From Bifidobacteriaceae bacterium (GTDB taxonomy: Bacteria; Actinomycetota; Actinomycetes; Actinomycetales; Bifidobacteriaceae), in contig JAQXZM010000115.1 of the NCBI GenBank assembly GCA_029227215.1, positions 1 through 36,543 of the forward strand: a stretch of 36,543 nucleotides of DNA. Direction: 5' to 3'. This document shows, piece after piece, positions 1 to 9,135 of this stretch; within the stretch, counting starts at the first letter, position 1, and each line of letters opens with the position of its first letter. The position numbers and the translations under genes were made by a program. Under the pieces are notes generated by a model. The model was not told the DNA's origin. It saw only the letters and a list, made by a program, of their open reading frames with translations, and did no database searches.

Positions 1-155
1 TGGGCGCTCGCTTTCTTCCCCGGCGCTCTGCCTGTGTGTGTGCAGAATCGGTTTGCTTCGAGTCCGCGCTGGTCCGGCGCAGGACCTGCGCAATTCAGCG
101 CGGCGCTGCAAGTAGTGGTTGAAATACCCAACTTATTCAACCATGGAAAATACTA

Positions 156-166
156 CCCCCCCCCCC
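156..166. repeat. Poly-C tract (11 C)
   Basis: tactaCCCCCCCCCCCatag. Confidence 0.95.
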
Positions 167-441
167 ATAGATAATTGTGTTTTTTCAGCTTTGGGCGTGT
201 CTGAAAGTTAACTCAGGAAACTCAACTCTTGCGAAGGTTGTTCGGCTTTTATCGGAAGGTGCTGAAATCGTTGCAATTATTGGTTTCGTGAGATTTTTGC
301 GTGCATGCACAATAGTTCGCGGTGGGATGCACCGGGGACGGAATAGGGTGCGGAACGGTTTAGACATCCGTGAAAATTGGTGGGAAATTTTAAGGTCATC
401 CGAGGGATTTGCGAAGGTGTGTGTCGCGTCGCGGACGGCGA

Positions 442-518
442 TGGAGCCTCCTGTCAGGTTCGAACTGACGACCTGCCGCTTACAAGGCGGCCGCTCTGGC
501 CAACTGAGCTAAGGAGGC
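442..518 (-). tRNA. tRNA-Thr (anticodon TGT), CCA encoded
   Basis: Reverse complement GCCTCCTTAGCTCAGTTGG...CCGCCTTGTAAGCGG...GGTTCGAACC-type T arm...AGGAGGCTCCA; 7 bp acceptor stem GCCTCCT/AGGAGGC, anticodon loop CTTGTAA. Confidence 0.96.
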
Positions 519-678
519 GTTGATGCCAACCTCATCAGCATACCGCAACCGTCGGAAACTTGATACAGAAAGGGCGTCATCGGCGCGGTGGATGCCGCAC
601 TGATAACGCCCCGAGTCTTGCTGGACGGGGAACCTACCGGTTCCTCTGGATGCTGCCCTAGGGGGGACTACCTAGGTG

Positions 679-1857
679 TCAGTTGCTGCTGGAGGAATCC
701 GAGGCCGTGGCTGTTGCCGTGCTCGTCTCGTCGGATGAGCTGGCGGATGCCGAGGAATCTGAGGACGTCGACGAATCCGAAGAGCCAGACGAATCCGAGG
801 AATCCGAACTGCTCGACGTCAGGTAATCGCAGCCGATGAGCGGCACGCCGGTGGAGCCGATGGACGGCATCGTGCTGGTGCCCACCTTGCTGCTGTCGAG
901 GCCGATGGCTTGGAGGAACAGCTCGTCGTAGTCCGTGCTTTTGAGCTCCTGGAGGTTCCAGAAGTAGCCGTTGATGATCATTGTCGGCGTGGTCATGCTG
1001 CCCTTGCTGGAGCCTGCCACGTTGTGGGTAATCTCGCGCTGCGGCGTGTAGACGCGCAGTGCCTGGATCCATTCGGTGTATTCGCCGTTCGTGCACTGCG
1101 AGGCGACGTCCTCGTCCACGCCGGCGTCCTTGGCAACCTTCTGGATCGCGGAATCCGAGACCGCCTGGTAGTTGCTCTCGCTCGGCTGGAAGTTTTCGTC
1201 GTACAGGCCCACGATGAAGTCGATTACATGCTCGGGGTCGTTCTGCGCCACGTAGGCGATGGCGGAAGCGGCGCGCGTGGAGTACTCGTCGGTCGAGAGC
1301 TGGTCAAGGAAGCCATTGGGGTGGATCTCCCAATTGATCTGCCCGGCCTCCATCATCTTCTTGAGCTCGGAGTCCATCTTGCGGTGCACCTGGCCGCAGC
1401 CGGGGCACAGCGCGTCGAAGTAATCCTCGAAGGTGGTGGCGCCGTCGATCTTCTTGTAGTCGTAGTTCTTCGTGATCACGAAGCCGCCCTCGTCGGTGGC
1501 GTGCGACGGCTTGTTCTTCACGTTCTGGAGCGCGGTGTAGGCGGCGGATTCCTCCGCGGTGGTCTGCATGGCGCTCTTCTTGGAATTGTTGTGCTCCACC
1601 ACCGCGATGACCGCCACGAGGGCGATGACGATGATGACCACGACGATGATGCCGATGATCGTCTGGCGCTTGCGGTCGCGAGCCTCCTGCTCCGCCTGGA
1701 GACGTGCGCGCTTCGCTTCGCGCGCCCGGCGCTCGGAACGCAGCTCCTTCGCGGTCTTCGGCCGCGTTGTGGTGCTTGCGGATTTCGTGGACTTGGCGGA
1801 CTTGGCGGATTTCGCGGAGCCGGAGTCCTGGGAATCCTTGGGATCCTTTGTCGTCAT
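679..1857 (-). CDS. DsbA/thioredoxin-like membrane-anchored protein with Ser/Asp-rich C-terminal tail
   Basis: ORF; ATG at 1857 (MTTKDPKDSQ); N-terminal TM (TIIGIIVVVIIVIALVAVIAVV), CPGC active-site-like motif, TPTMIINGYFW; low-complexity SSSSDSSDSSGSS tail. Confidence 0.85.
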   Translation of the reverse strand: MTTKDPKDSQDSGSAKSAKSAKSTKSASTTTRPKTAKELRSERRAREAKRARLQAEQEARDRKRQTIIGIIVVVIIVIALVAVIAVVEHNNSKKSAMQTTAEESAAYTALQNVKNKPSHATDEGGFVITKNYDYKKIDGATTFEDYFDALCPGCGQVHRKMDSELKKMMEAGQINWEIHPNGFLDQLSTDEYSTRAASAIAYVAQNDPEHVIDFIVGLYDENFQPSESNYQAVSDSAIQKVAKDAGVDEDVASQCTNGEYTEWIQALRVYTPQREITHNVAGSSKGSMTTPTMIINGYFWNLQELKSTDYDELFLQAIGLDSSKVGTSTMPSIGSTGVPLIGCDYLTSSSSDSSDSSGSSDSSTSSDSSASASSSDETSTATATASDSSSSN

Positions 1858-2216
1858 ATCACTGCCCTTATGTTTGCTTTTGCTGTTTTGCCGTGTTCGC
1901 TGTTCGCCAGCGGCGGTGCCACAGGTAGTGCCCCGGATGGTGCCACAGGTGGCGTGGCGTTGCCCGTGGCTTCCATCTCCCAGACGGATCGCTGTGACAG
2001 GAAGCGCACGATATGCACAATTGTGCACAGAATGTGTTGCTTTGTGTGCAAATCATGCTTGTTTTACACACAAAAATATGCGCAAAACACACACAAATGC
2101 ACGGGCATATCGTGCCATGCGGCGCCGCGACAACGGAGCCGACACGCTGAGATTCACTATAGTATGGCGGGATTATAGGCGGCCGATGCATTCGCCATTG
2201 GCATGGCGAGCCAGAT

Positions 2217-2270
2217 GGGTCGGATGGGCACGGTGGGTCGGATGGGCGCGGTGGGTTAGATGAGCACAGT
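2217..2270. repeat. 18 bp tandem repeat at the 3' end of the kinase gene
   Basis: gggtcggatgggcacggt gggtcggatgggcgcggt gggttagatgagcacagt. Confidence 0.85.
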
Positions 2271-5200
2271 GAAGGGCGCCCACTCGATGGGGATGCCCGC
2301 GGCGGTGGCGATGCCGAGCAGCGCGGTGATCACGATCCACGCCACGAGCGCGCCGCGGGAACGGTCGTGCGGCGCTGCAATGGCCGGGCCGGGCTTGGGC
2401 TTGCGGCGCTTTTGAGCGCGCGACTTGCTCCGCTTGCGGTTGCTGGATTTGCCAGGGTCGTTGGGGGCGCTGGGGTCGCTGGATTCACCGGGGTCTGAGG
2501 TTTCACGGGAAACATCGGACTGAGGGGCGGCGACGCGGGTGGTTTCGGCGGTTGCCGCGGCTTCGGCGGAGACTTCTGGCCCTTCGGGCGCCTCGTCGGT
2601 GCCATCGGGCTCGTTGTCGTCGGACTCGTCGTCACCGCCGCCGTTGTCGCCATCATTGCCGCCGCCATCGCTGGCGGATTCGGGCGGATTGAGCGGAGTG
2701 AAGGTGCGCTTCACGCAGGTCCAGCCCAGACCGATGCGCAGAATCGGCTCGGCGCCGTTGAGGAATCGGAAGATCTTCACGCTGCCAAGCGCCGCGATCC
2801 AGCCGAGCGCCGCCGCGCCCATGAGGCCGAGGGCGTCGGTCGTGTTCGATTCGCCGAGCGGCACAGGCAGCACCGCCGCAGCGGGCAGCGACGAGAACAG
2901 GTCGGTGAGGTCGATGCCTACGTCGCCGCCCGTGGAGGCGGGAATCGGCCCGGACACGATGGTGCCCAGCGCCACCACGCCGAAGAACATGATCTCGAAC
3001 GCCACCGCGCCGATGAGGCCGGTCACAAGCCCTTGCAGGATGTGCCACGGCATGCCGAGCGTGGCCCACGCGGAATCGGATGGCATATGTTTGCCTTCGT
3101 GCTTGGCTTCGCGCCGGAACGCCGCGCGCAAGCTGTAGCCGATGGTGAACACCAGCACGAACACAACTGGCGCGGCGATTGCCACGATGCCAGGGAACGA
3201 GCCGGCGAGCAGGCTCAGCGTGAAGCCGATGAGGACCGCCGGCGCCGTGCCATGCTGCGCGTAGCACGTGGACCAGGTGTCGATGTAATGCGCGGAATCG
3301 TAGGGCGCGGGTTCGCCAGGTTGCGCCGGGGCTGGCGCAGCCTCCGTGGCGGGATGCGCCTGGGCGGTCGCGGATGGCGCTGCTGGCTGGGCTGGCGCTG
3401 CCTGGACCTGAACGGTGCGGCCGCCGCGGGGCGGCGCCGGCATGCCGGGCGTGGGGCCAATCGGGGGAGTGGTGGCACCTGCTGCCGCTCCCGCCGCCGC
3501 GCCTGCTGCCGCTCCTGCGATGCCAGTGGCATTGGCTGCGCCCCTCGCTGCTTGGGCGGCGCCGCGCAACGCGCTTGCGCCGGCCGAGGCTGCCATGCGT
3601 GCCGTCGAGCCATCATGAGCGTTCTCGTCAATGCCGTCCATCTCGGACTGGAGTGCGGACTGGTCGCCGCCGATCACGAGCGGCCGTGGGGCATCGCCGC
3701 CGACGCCCCATCCGCCTGCGAGTGGCGTGGCAGTGCGCATCGCATCATCGTGCGAACGCGATGGTGATGTTGATGGCGATGCTGGTTGCGGTGGCGGAAG
3801 CGGCACCGTGGCAGCGGAAGCCGATGCATGGAACCGGGGGCTCCGATTGCCGGAATTCACGCGATGGGCCGCGGTGCGGTCCGTGGCAGTGGAAGCAGTG
3901 GAAGAAGCGTCCGCATCATCCGTATTTCGAGAAGCTGCGTCTTGATAATCCGCACCGCGAAAATCCCCGTTGTGGTAGTCAACGTCTCGATAATCGCCGC
4001 CGTCACGGTTGGCGCTCGCGTAATCGTAATTCTCGAAATCGCCATTGAGCAGGCTCTCGATCTGCTGTTCGCGCGCCTTGTCTTGCTCCAGCGCCGCCTC
4101 GGCGGCCTCGCCGGTGGGCAGCGTCATCGTGCCCGATGCGTCGCGCCATGCGGCGCGCGCGCCCGTGCTGGGCGTCGCGTCACCGCCGAAAGAGCTTATG
4201 CCAAAAGGGGGCACCGCCTCGTTTCGGTCGGATTGCACTGTTCGGTTGGTTTGCACTGTTCGGTTGGTTTGCTCAGCCGAGGTCGAAGGCACCGAGGCGG
4301 GAGGGTTCGGCGGCGTCGAGGATTCACGGCGCGGGGCATTGGTGCTCGCACCGCCCTGCGCGCTGCCGTGCACTGCGCCAGCCGCGCTTGCCGTGCCCAC
4401 GGCATCAGCAGCACCTGCTCCTGCGCTTGCCGGCGCGGATGCCACGACCTTGCCGATATGACCATGATGCTTCTGCTTCGCGTGCGATGCCGGGAACGCC
4501 GGCAGCTGGGTGGAAGCGGCAGAGGTGGCAGCGGTGGAGGATGCCGGCGCCGCCACGTGCGCCTGCGATTGCAGCGCATCGGCGGTGATCGCCTGCAGCA
4601 GCTCCTGCGCGCTGCACCGGCGCATGCGGTCGGGGTCGAGCGCGGATCGCATCGCCTCCTGGGTGCGCGGCATGAGGCCGGCGAGATTCGCGTGGCCGGA
4701 CGCCTCGCGTTCGAGCACCGTCATCATCGGCTTCGTGCCGAACACCGCCTGGCCGGTGCCGGCGAATCCCAGCACCGCCGCGAGGCTCCACCAATCCGTT
4801 GCCTCGTCTGCCTCGGCGCCGTCAATGATTTCCGGGGCGATGAACCCCGGCGTGCCCATCACCAGGCCGGTGCGGGTCACATGCGACTCGCCCTCGCCCA
4901 TCGCGATGCCGAAGTCCACCAGCACTGGGCCGGCATCCGAGATCATCACGTTCGTGGGTTTGATGTCGCGGTGGATGATGCCCGCCGCGTGTACCGCGTC
5001 CACCGCATCGATGAGGCGCTTCGCCAGATGCATGAGGTCCACCGGCTCGTAGCGGCCGTTGCGCTCCACGTCCTGGTAGAGGTTCAGGCCCTTGATGAGC
5101 TCGGTGACGATGAACGCCAGCGAGTCGTCCAATTCCATGTCCACGATGTGGCACACGCCGGGGTGGTCGACGCGGCGCAGTGCCGTGCCCTCGCGGCGCA

Positions 5201-5411
5201 GGCGTTCGCGGGCGAGCCGCTGCTCGCGCTCTGCTTCGGGGCCGGTGGCGTCGGTCAGGGAGTCGCGCAGGATCTTCATGGCGAATTCGTTGCCGCCGCC
5301 GTCCTGCACGCGCCACACCGAGCCCATTGCGCCGCTGCCCAGGGGCGCGACGAGCATGTAGCCGCCCACGATCTGGCCGGGCTGCAGGTTCAGCGCGGAA
5401 ATGTCTGGCAT
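2256..5411 (-). CDS. Serine/threonine protein kinase, N-terminal kinase domain plus C-terminal multi-TM domain (no PASTA repeats)
   Basis: ATG at 5411 (MPDISALNLQPGQIVGGYMLVAPLGSGAMGSVW); HRDIKPTNVM, DFGIA, GTPGFIAPE motifs; long Ala/Pro linker, hydrophobic segments, charged tail. Confidence 0.9.
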   Translation of the reverse strand: MPDISALNLQPGQIVGGYMLVAPLGSGAMGSVWRVQDGGGNEFAMKILRDSLTDATGPEAEREQRLARERLRREGTALRRVDHPGVCHIVDMELDDSLAFIVTELIKGLNLYQDVERNGRYEPVDLMHLAKRLIDAVDAVHAAGIIHRDIKPTNVMISDAGPVLVDFGIAMGEGESHVTRTGLVMGTPGFIAPEIIDGAEADEATDWWSLAAVLGFAGTGQAVFGTKPMMTVLEREASGHANLAGLMPRTQEAMRSALDPDRMRRCSAQELLQAITADALQSQAHVAAPASSTAATSAASTQLPAFPASHAKQKHHGHIGKVVASAPASAGAGAADAVGTASAAGAVHGSAQGGASTNAPRRESSTPPNPPASVPSTSAEQTNRTVQTNRTVQSDRNEAVPPFGISSFGGDATPSTGARAAWRDASGTMTLPTGEAAEAALEQDKAREQQIESLLNGDFENYDYASANRDGGDYRDVDYHNGDFRGADYQDAASRNTDDADASSTASTATDRTAAHRVNSGNRSPRFHASASAATVPLPPPQPASPSTSPSRSHDDAMRTATPLAGGWGVGGDAPRPLVIGGDQSALQSEMDGIDENAHDGSTARMAASAGASALRGAAQAARGAANATGIAGAAAGAAAGAAAGATTPPIGPTPGMPAPPRGGRTVQVQAAPAQPAAPSATAQAHPATEAAPAPAQPGEPAPYDSAHYIDTWSTCYAQHGTAPAVLIGFTLSLLAGSFPGIVAIAAPVVFVLVFTIGYSLRAAFRREAKHEGKHMPSDSAWATLGMPWHILQGLVTGLIGAVAFEIMFFGVVALGTIVSGPIPASTGGDVGIDLTDLFSSLPAAAVLPVPLGESNTTDALGLMGAAALGWIAALGSVKIFRFLNGAEPILRIGLGWTCVKRTFTPLNPPESASDGGGNDGDNGGGDDESDDNEPDGTDEAPEGPEVSAEAAATAETTRVAAPQSDVSRETSDPGESSDPSAPNDPGKSSNRKRSKSRAQKRRKPKPGPAIAAPHDRSRGALVAWIVITALLGIATAAGIPIEWAPFTVLI

Positions 5412-5498
5412 GGCCCCCATCTCTTTCACTGCGTGGTGTTTCAAGTTCCATGTGCTTCGCATGCGCCGCCGTGTGCGATCTGCGCGGCGGCGTTGCAC

Positions 5499-5573
5499 GG
5501 GCGATGGCTTGTGCGGGCAATGGCCTGTACGGGCGATGGCTCGTATGGGCGATGGCCTGTACGGGCGATGGCA
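5499..5573. repeat. 16 bp tandem repeat upstream of the kinase gene
   Basis: gggcgatggcttgtgc gggcaatggcctgtac gggcgatggctcgtat gggcgatggcctgtac gggcgatggca. Confidence 0.9.
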
Positions 5574-5856
5574 GGCGTCGGGCGCAGACCCGCGTGGCGG
5601 GCATGTGTCGTTTCTCCATTATTGTTGCGTTTTTCGCCGACGTGGCGCACATTGCGTTTTTTCTCCGAATTGTGGTGCGGCGTGGTGCGGCGTGGTGTGG
5701 CAGTGGTGTGGCGGTGCCCGTCCATCCGTGTGCGCAGCGGCGCACCCGGTGTCGGTTGGCGGAAGCCGACACGGCATAGTGGGGGCCTCGGGACCCTTTT
5801 GGGGAGGTTTTGTGAAGATTCGCCATGCGCGAAGCCGCGAAAGTCGGGGGTGTGTG

Positions 5857-5862
5857 TATACT
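5857..5862 (+). promoter_or_regulatory. possible -10 element TATACT upstream of the malK-like gene
   Basis: TATACT about 140 nt upstream of ATG; no clear -35 element. Confidence 0.3.
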
Positions 5863-6002
5863 GACTTCAGGCTCAACGGAGAGTGTCTCTCGCGGAACCT
5901 TCGGAACCGAGCTCCATTGTTGGAGTGACGTCCGAACAAGAAAATATTGGCAACCTTCCACTCGGATCGTTCGGCACGTACCTGCCGATGAAAGGACGAA
6001 TA

Positions 6003-7133
6003 ATGGCATCCAGGGTCGTATTTGATCACGTCACCCGCATCTACCCGGGCAATGACAAGCCGTCTGTCGACGACTTGAACCTCACCATCGAGCCCGGTGA
6101 AGTCCTCGTTCTCGTTGGTCCTTCTGGCTGCGGCAAGTCCACGACGCTGCGCATGCTCGCCGGCCTGGAGGAAGTCAACAAGGGCCACATCTACATTGAC
6201 GACAAGGACGTCACCAACGTGCAGGCCAAGGACCGCGACATCGCAATGGTGTTCCAGAACTACGCCCTGTACCCGCACATGACCGTTCGCGACAACATGG
6301 GCTTCGCCCTGAAGATCGCGGGCGTCGACAAGGCCACCATCAACAAGCGCGTTGAAGAAGCCGCCAAGATCCTCGACCTCACCGAGTTCCTCGAGCGCAA
6401 GCCGAAGGCACTGTCCGGTGGTCAGCGTCAGCGTGTCGCCATGGGCCGCGCAATCGTGCGCAACCCGAAGGTCTTCCTCATGGATGAGCCGCTGTCGAAC
6501 CTCGACGCCAAGCTCCGTGTGCAGACCCGTACGCAGATCGCCGCCCTGCAGCGCAAGCTCCAGGTCACCACGCTGTACGTCACGCACGATCAGACCGAGG
6601 CTCTGACGATGGGCGACCGCATCGCCGTCATCAAGCTCGGCGTGCTGCAGCAGGTCGGCGCCCCGACCGAGCTCTATGATCGCCCGAGCAACGTGTTCGT
6701 GGCTGGCTTCATCGGCTCCCCGTCGATGAACATCAGCACGCACCCGGTGGTCAACGGCATGGCAATGGTCGGCGACGACGCCATCACGCTGCCTCCTCAG
6801 GCTGTCGACAAGCTCACCGCCGAGGACGGCGGCAAGATCATCCTGGGCTTCCGCCCGGAGGATGCTCGCCTCGTCGGTCCGGACGTGGCCGAGGCTTTCC
6901 AGCTCAAGGTCCTGAACGTTGAGGATCTGGGCTCCGATGGCTACGTCTATGGCAACATCATCACCGATGGCTCCGTCGCTGAGTCCACCACGATGATGTC
7001 CGACCAGAACAAGATGACGACGATCCGCGTCAACCCGCGCCAGCTGCCTATGCCTGGCGACGTGGTGCGCGTGCAGGTCGACCCGGCGAAGATGCACCTC
7101 TTCGCTCCGTCCACCGAGCTTCGCCTCAACTAG
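6003..7133 (+). CDS. ABC transporter ATP-binding protein, MalK/UgpC/MsmK (multiple-sugar import) family
   Basis: [19 protein letters not shown] Walker [37 protein letters not shown] signature/Walker B; C-terminal TOBE-like region; RBS before ATG 6003. Confidence 0.93.
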   Translation: MASRVVFDHVTRIYPGNDKPSVDDLNLTIEPGEVLVLVGPSGCGKSTTLRMLAGLEEVNKGHIYIDDKDVTNVQAKDRDIAMVFQNYALYPHMTVRDNMGFALKIAGVDKATINKRVEEAAKILDLTEFLERKPKALSGGQRQRVAMGRAIVRNPKVFLMDEPLSNLDAKLRVQTRTQIAALQRKLQVTTLYVTHDQTEALTMGDRIAVIKLGVLQQVGAPTELYDRPSNVFVAGFIGSPSMNISTHPVVNGMAMVGDDAITLPPQAVDKLTAEDGGKIILGFRPEDARLVGPDVAEAFQLKVLNVEDLGSDGYVYGNIITDGSVAESTTMMSDQNKMTTIRVNPRQLPMPGDVVRVQVDPAKMHLFAPSTELRLN

Positions 7134-7239
7134 TTCTCAACTAATTCGGGTTTACCCCAGGTTTCGGGCTCGTAGGCATCCTCGACAATCCGCGATGATT
7201 GCCGGGACCCCATGAGTTCCGTGCGAATTCACATGATTG

Positions 7240-7272
7240 GGTCGGTCGCTTCCGCGGCCGGCCCGGTTTTTT
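7240..7272 (+). terminator. Rho-independent terminator after malK-like gene
   Basis: GGTCGGTC-GCTTCCGC-GGCCGGCC stem (two G-U) followed by CGGTTTTTT. Confidence 0.7.
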
Positions 7273-7355
7273 ATGCCTGCTTTCGCTTCTTGCAACGCAA
7301 CGCGCCGCGACGCGAATTCTCGCGCCCCGACCAAGGAATGACTTATCGTAAAGGC

Positions 7356-8972
7356 ATGGATATGACACCCATCGATCCGCGAATCGTCAATGCAACGTCC
7401 GTGAAGGCCTCCGATGGAGAGACCGGCGCCGGGAAAGACGCCGAACCCAAGTCCCTGACCATCACCTCGGCCAGCTCCGACCCCAAGATGTTCACATTGC
7501 CGTGGGATCTGCCGCTCGCCGAATGGCCGGAAGACCTGCTCGTCAACCTGCCCCGCGGCATCTCCCGCCACGTGGTGCGTTTCGTGCGCGTGGGCACGCA
7601 CATCTACGCCATGAAGGAGATCACGCGCCCCGTCGCCGAGAAGGAATACGAGACGCTGCGCCAGCTCGAGAAGATCGACGTGCCCGCCGTCAAGCCCATC
7701 GCCGTGGTGACCGGGCGCCACAGCAAGAGCGGCGAGGAGCTCGAGGCGATGCTCGTCACCGAGCACCTGAAGTTCTCGCTGCCTTACCGCGCGCTGTTCG
7801 CCCGCAACCTGCGCGATGACACCGCCCAGCGCCTCATCGACGCGCTCGCCGTGCTGCTGGTGCGCCTGCACCTGATCGGCTTCTACTGGGGCGACGTGTC
7901 GCTATCGAACGTGCTGTTCCTGCGCGATGCCGATGAGTTCTCCGCGTTCCTGGTGGATGCCGAGACCGGCGAGCTGTACCCCAAGCTCACCGACGGCCAG
8001 CGCGAGTACGACATCGACCTGGCGCGCACGAACATCATCGGCGAGCTGATGGATCTGAACTCCGGCAACCTGCTGCCGTCCAGCGTGGACGAGGTGGAGG
8101 TGGGCAACCGCCTCGTGGACCGCTACCACTCGCTGTGGAGCGCGCTCACCGACGTGGAGACCTTCAAGCCGGACGAAATGTGGAAGATCGAGAAGCGCGT
8201 CAACAAGCTCAATGAGCTGGGCTTCGACGTGGACGAGCTCGAGGTGACCACCACCGAGGACGGCAGCCGCGTGAACGTGCACCCGCGCGTGGTGGACGCC
8301 GGATATGCCTCCCGCAAGCTGCTGCGCCTCACCGGCCTGGACGTGCAGGAGAACCAGGCGCGCCGCCTGCTCAACGACATCGAGGCCTACCGCATGAGCA
8401 CCTGGCGGCAGAACGAGGACCCGGAGATCGTGGCGACCGACTGGATGCGAGAGGTGTTCGAGCCCACGGTGCGCATGATCCCCAAGGAATACCGCTCGCA
8501 GATCGAGCCCGCGCAGTTCTTCCACGAGGTGCTCACGCACCGCTGGTACCTGGGCGAGAAGATGGGGCACGATGTGCCGATGGCGACCGCCACCCAGAGC
8601 TACATCGACCAGTACCTCAAGGATTATCGCATCGACACCCAGGTGATGCGCGCCATCAACATGGATGCCGATTCCGGCGTGGTGGATGACACCGCGACGT
8701 ATGGCGACAATTCCGACGTGACCGGCGGGGATGGCACTGGCGCTGCCGATGGCGCTGATGGCGGCAAGGGCCGCGTGGTGGTCGGCGTCGCCGGGGCCGA
8801 TGCCGGGGCGGGCACCGATGACGACGACGAGGATGATCAGGACGCCAGCGTGTGGTCGCAGGACCTGAGCGGCAGGGATGCGGCGAACGGCGCCGGCGGC
8901 AATGGCGGCGGCAATGGCGGCGAGAGCCAGGGCGCGGATGGTGGCCGCGTCGTCACGAGCGACGCCCACTGA
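7356..8972 (+). CDS. DUF4032-type protein (kinase-like fold region) with acidic/glycine-rich C-terminal tail
   Basis: Long ORF; ...RFVRVGTHIYAMKEITRPVAEKEYETLRQLEKIDVPAVKPIAVV... and LHLIGFYWGDVSLSNVLFLRDADEFSAFLVDAETGELYP, typical of the actinobacterial DUF4032 family; start codon choice uncertain. Confidence 0.8.
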   Translation: MDMTPIDPRIVNATSVKASDGETGAGKDAEPKSLTITSASSDPKMFTLPWDLPLAEWPEDLLVNLPRGISRHVVRFVRVGTHIYAMKEITRPVAEKEYETLRQLEKIDVPAVKPIAVVTGRHSKSGEELEAMLVTEHLKFSLPYRALFARNLRDDTAQRLIDALAVLLVRLHLIGFYWGDVSLSNVLFLRDADEFSAFLVDAETGELYPKLTDGQREYDIDLARTNIIGELMDLNSGNLLPSSVDEVEVGNRLVDRYHSLWSALTDVETFKPDEMWKIEKRVNKLNELGFDVDELEVTTTEDGSRVNVHPRVVDAGYASRKLLRLTGLDVQENQARRLLNDIEAYRMSTWRQNEDPEIVATDWMREVFEPTVRMIPKEYRSQIEPAQFFHEVLTHRWYLGEKMGHDVPMATATQSYIDQYLKDYRIDTQVMRAINMDADSGVVDDTATYGDNSDVTGGDGTGAADGADGGKGRVVVGVAGADAGAGTDDDDEDDQDASVWSQDLSGRDAANGAGGNGGGNGGESQGADGGRVVTSDAH

Positions 8973-9028
8973 GCCGCTAGCCGCTTGGCTGGGGGCTTCC
9001 CAAACAGCTGAAAAACAGTTGAAGACAG

Positions 9029-9081
9029 TTGAGCCGTCTTGAATCGGCGCAGGAATTGCGTACCGATTCAAGGCGGCTCAA
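9029..9081. terminator. Bidirectional terminator-like inverted repeat between convergent genes
   Basis: TTGAGCCGTCTTGAATCGG ... CCGATTCAAGGCGGCTCAA, 19 bp arms with one mismatch. Confidence 0.75.
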
Positions 9082-9135
9082 TCATTTGGGGTGATATGCA
9101 TATGGATGCTATGGGTGGCAAACCCTTGGCGTCCG

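Noticed and set aside
177-512. 111 aa ORF ending with PPVRFELTTCRLQGGRSGQLS
   Set aside because: Its 3' part is the antisense of tRNA-Thr, a common spurious annotation.
3786-5864. 692 aa + strand ORF antisense to the kinase
   Set aside because: Antisense shadow ORF of a high-GC coding region; the - strand frame has clear kinase motifs.
5619-7097. 492 aa - strand ORF antisense to the ABC ATPase
   Set aside because: Shadow ORF of the malK-like gene.
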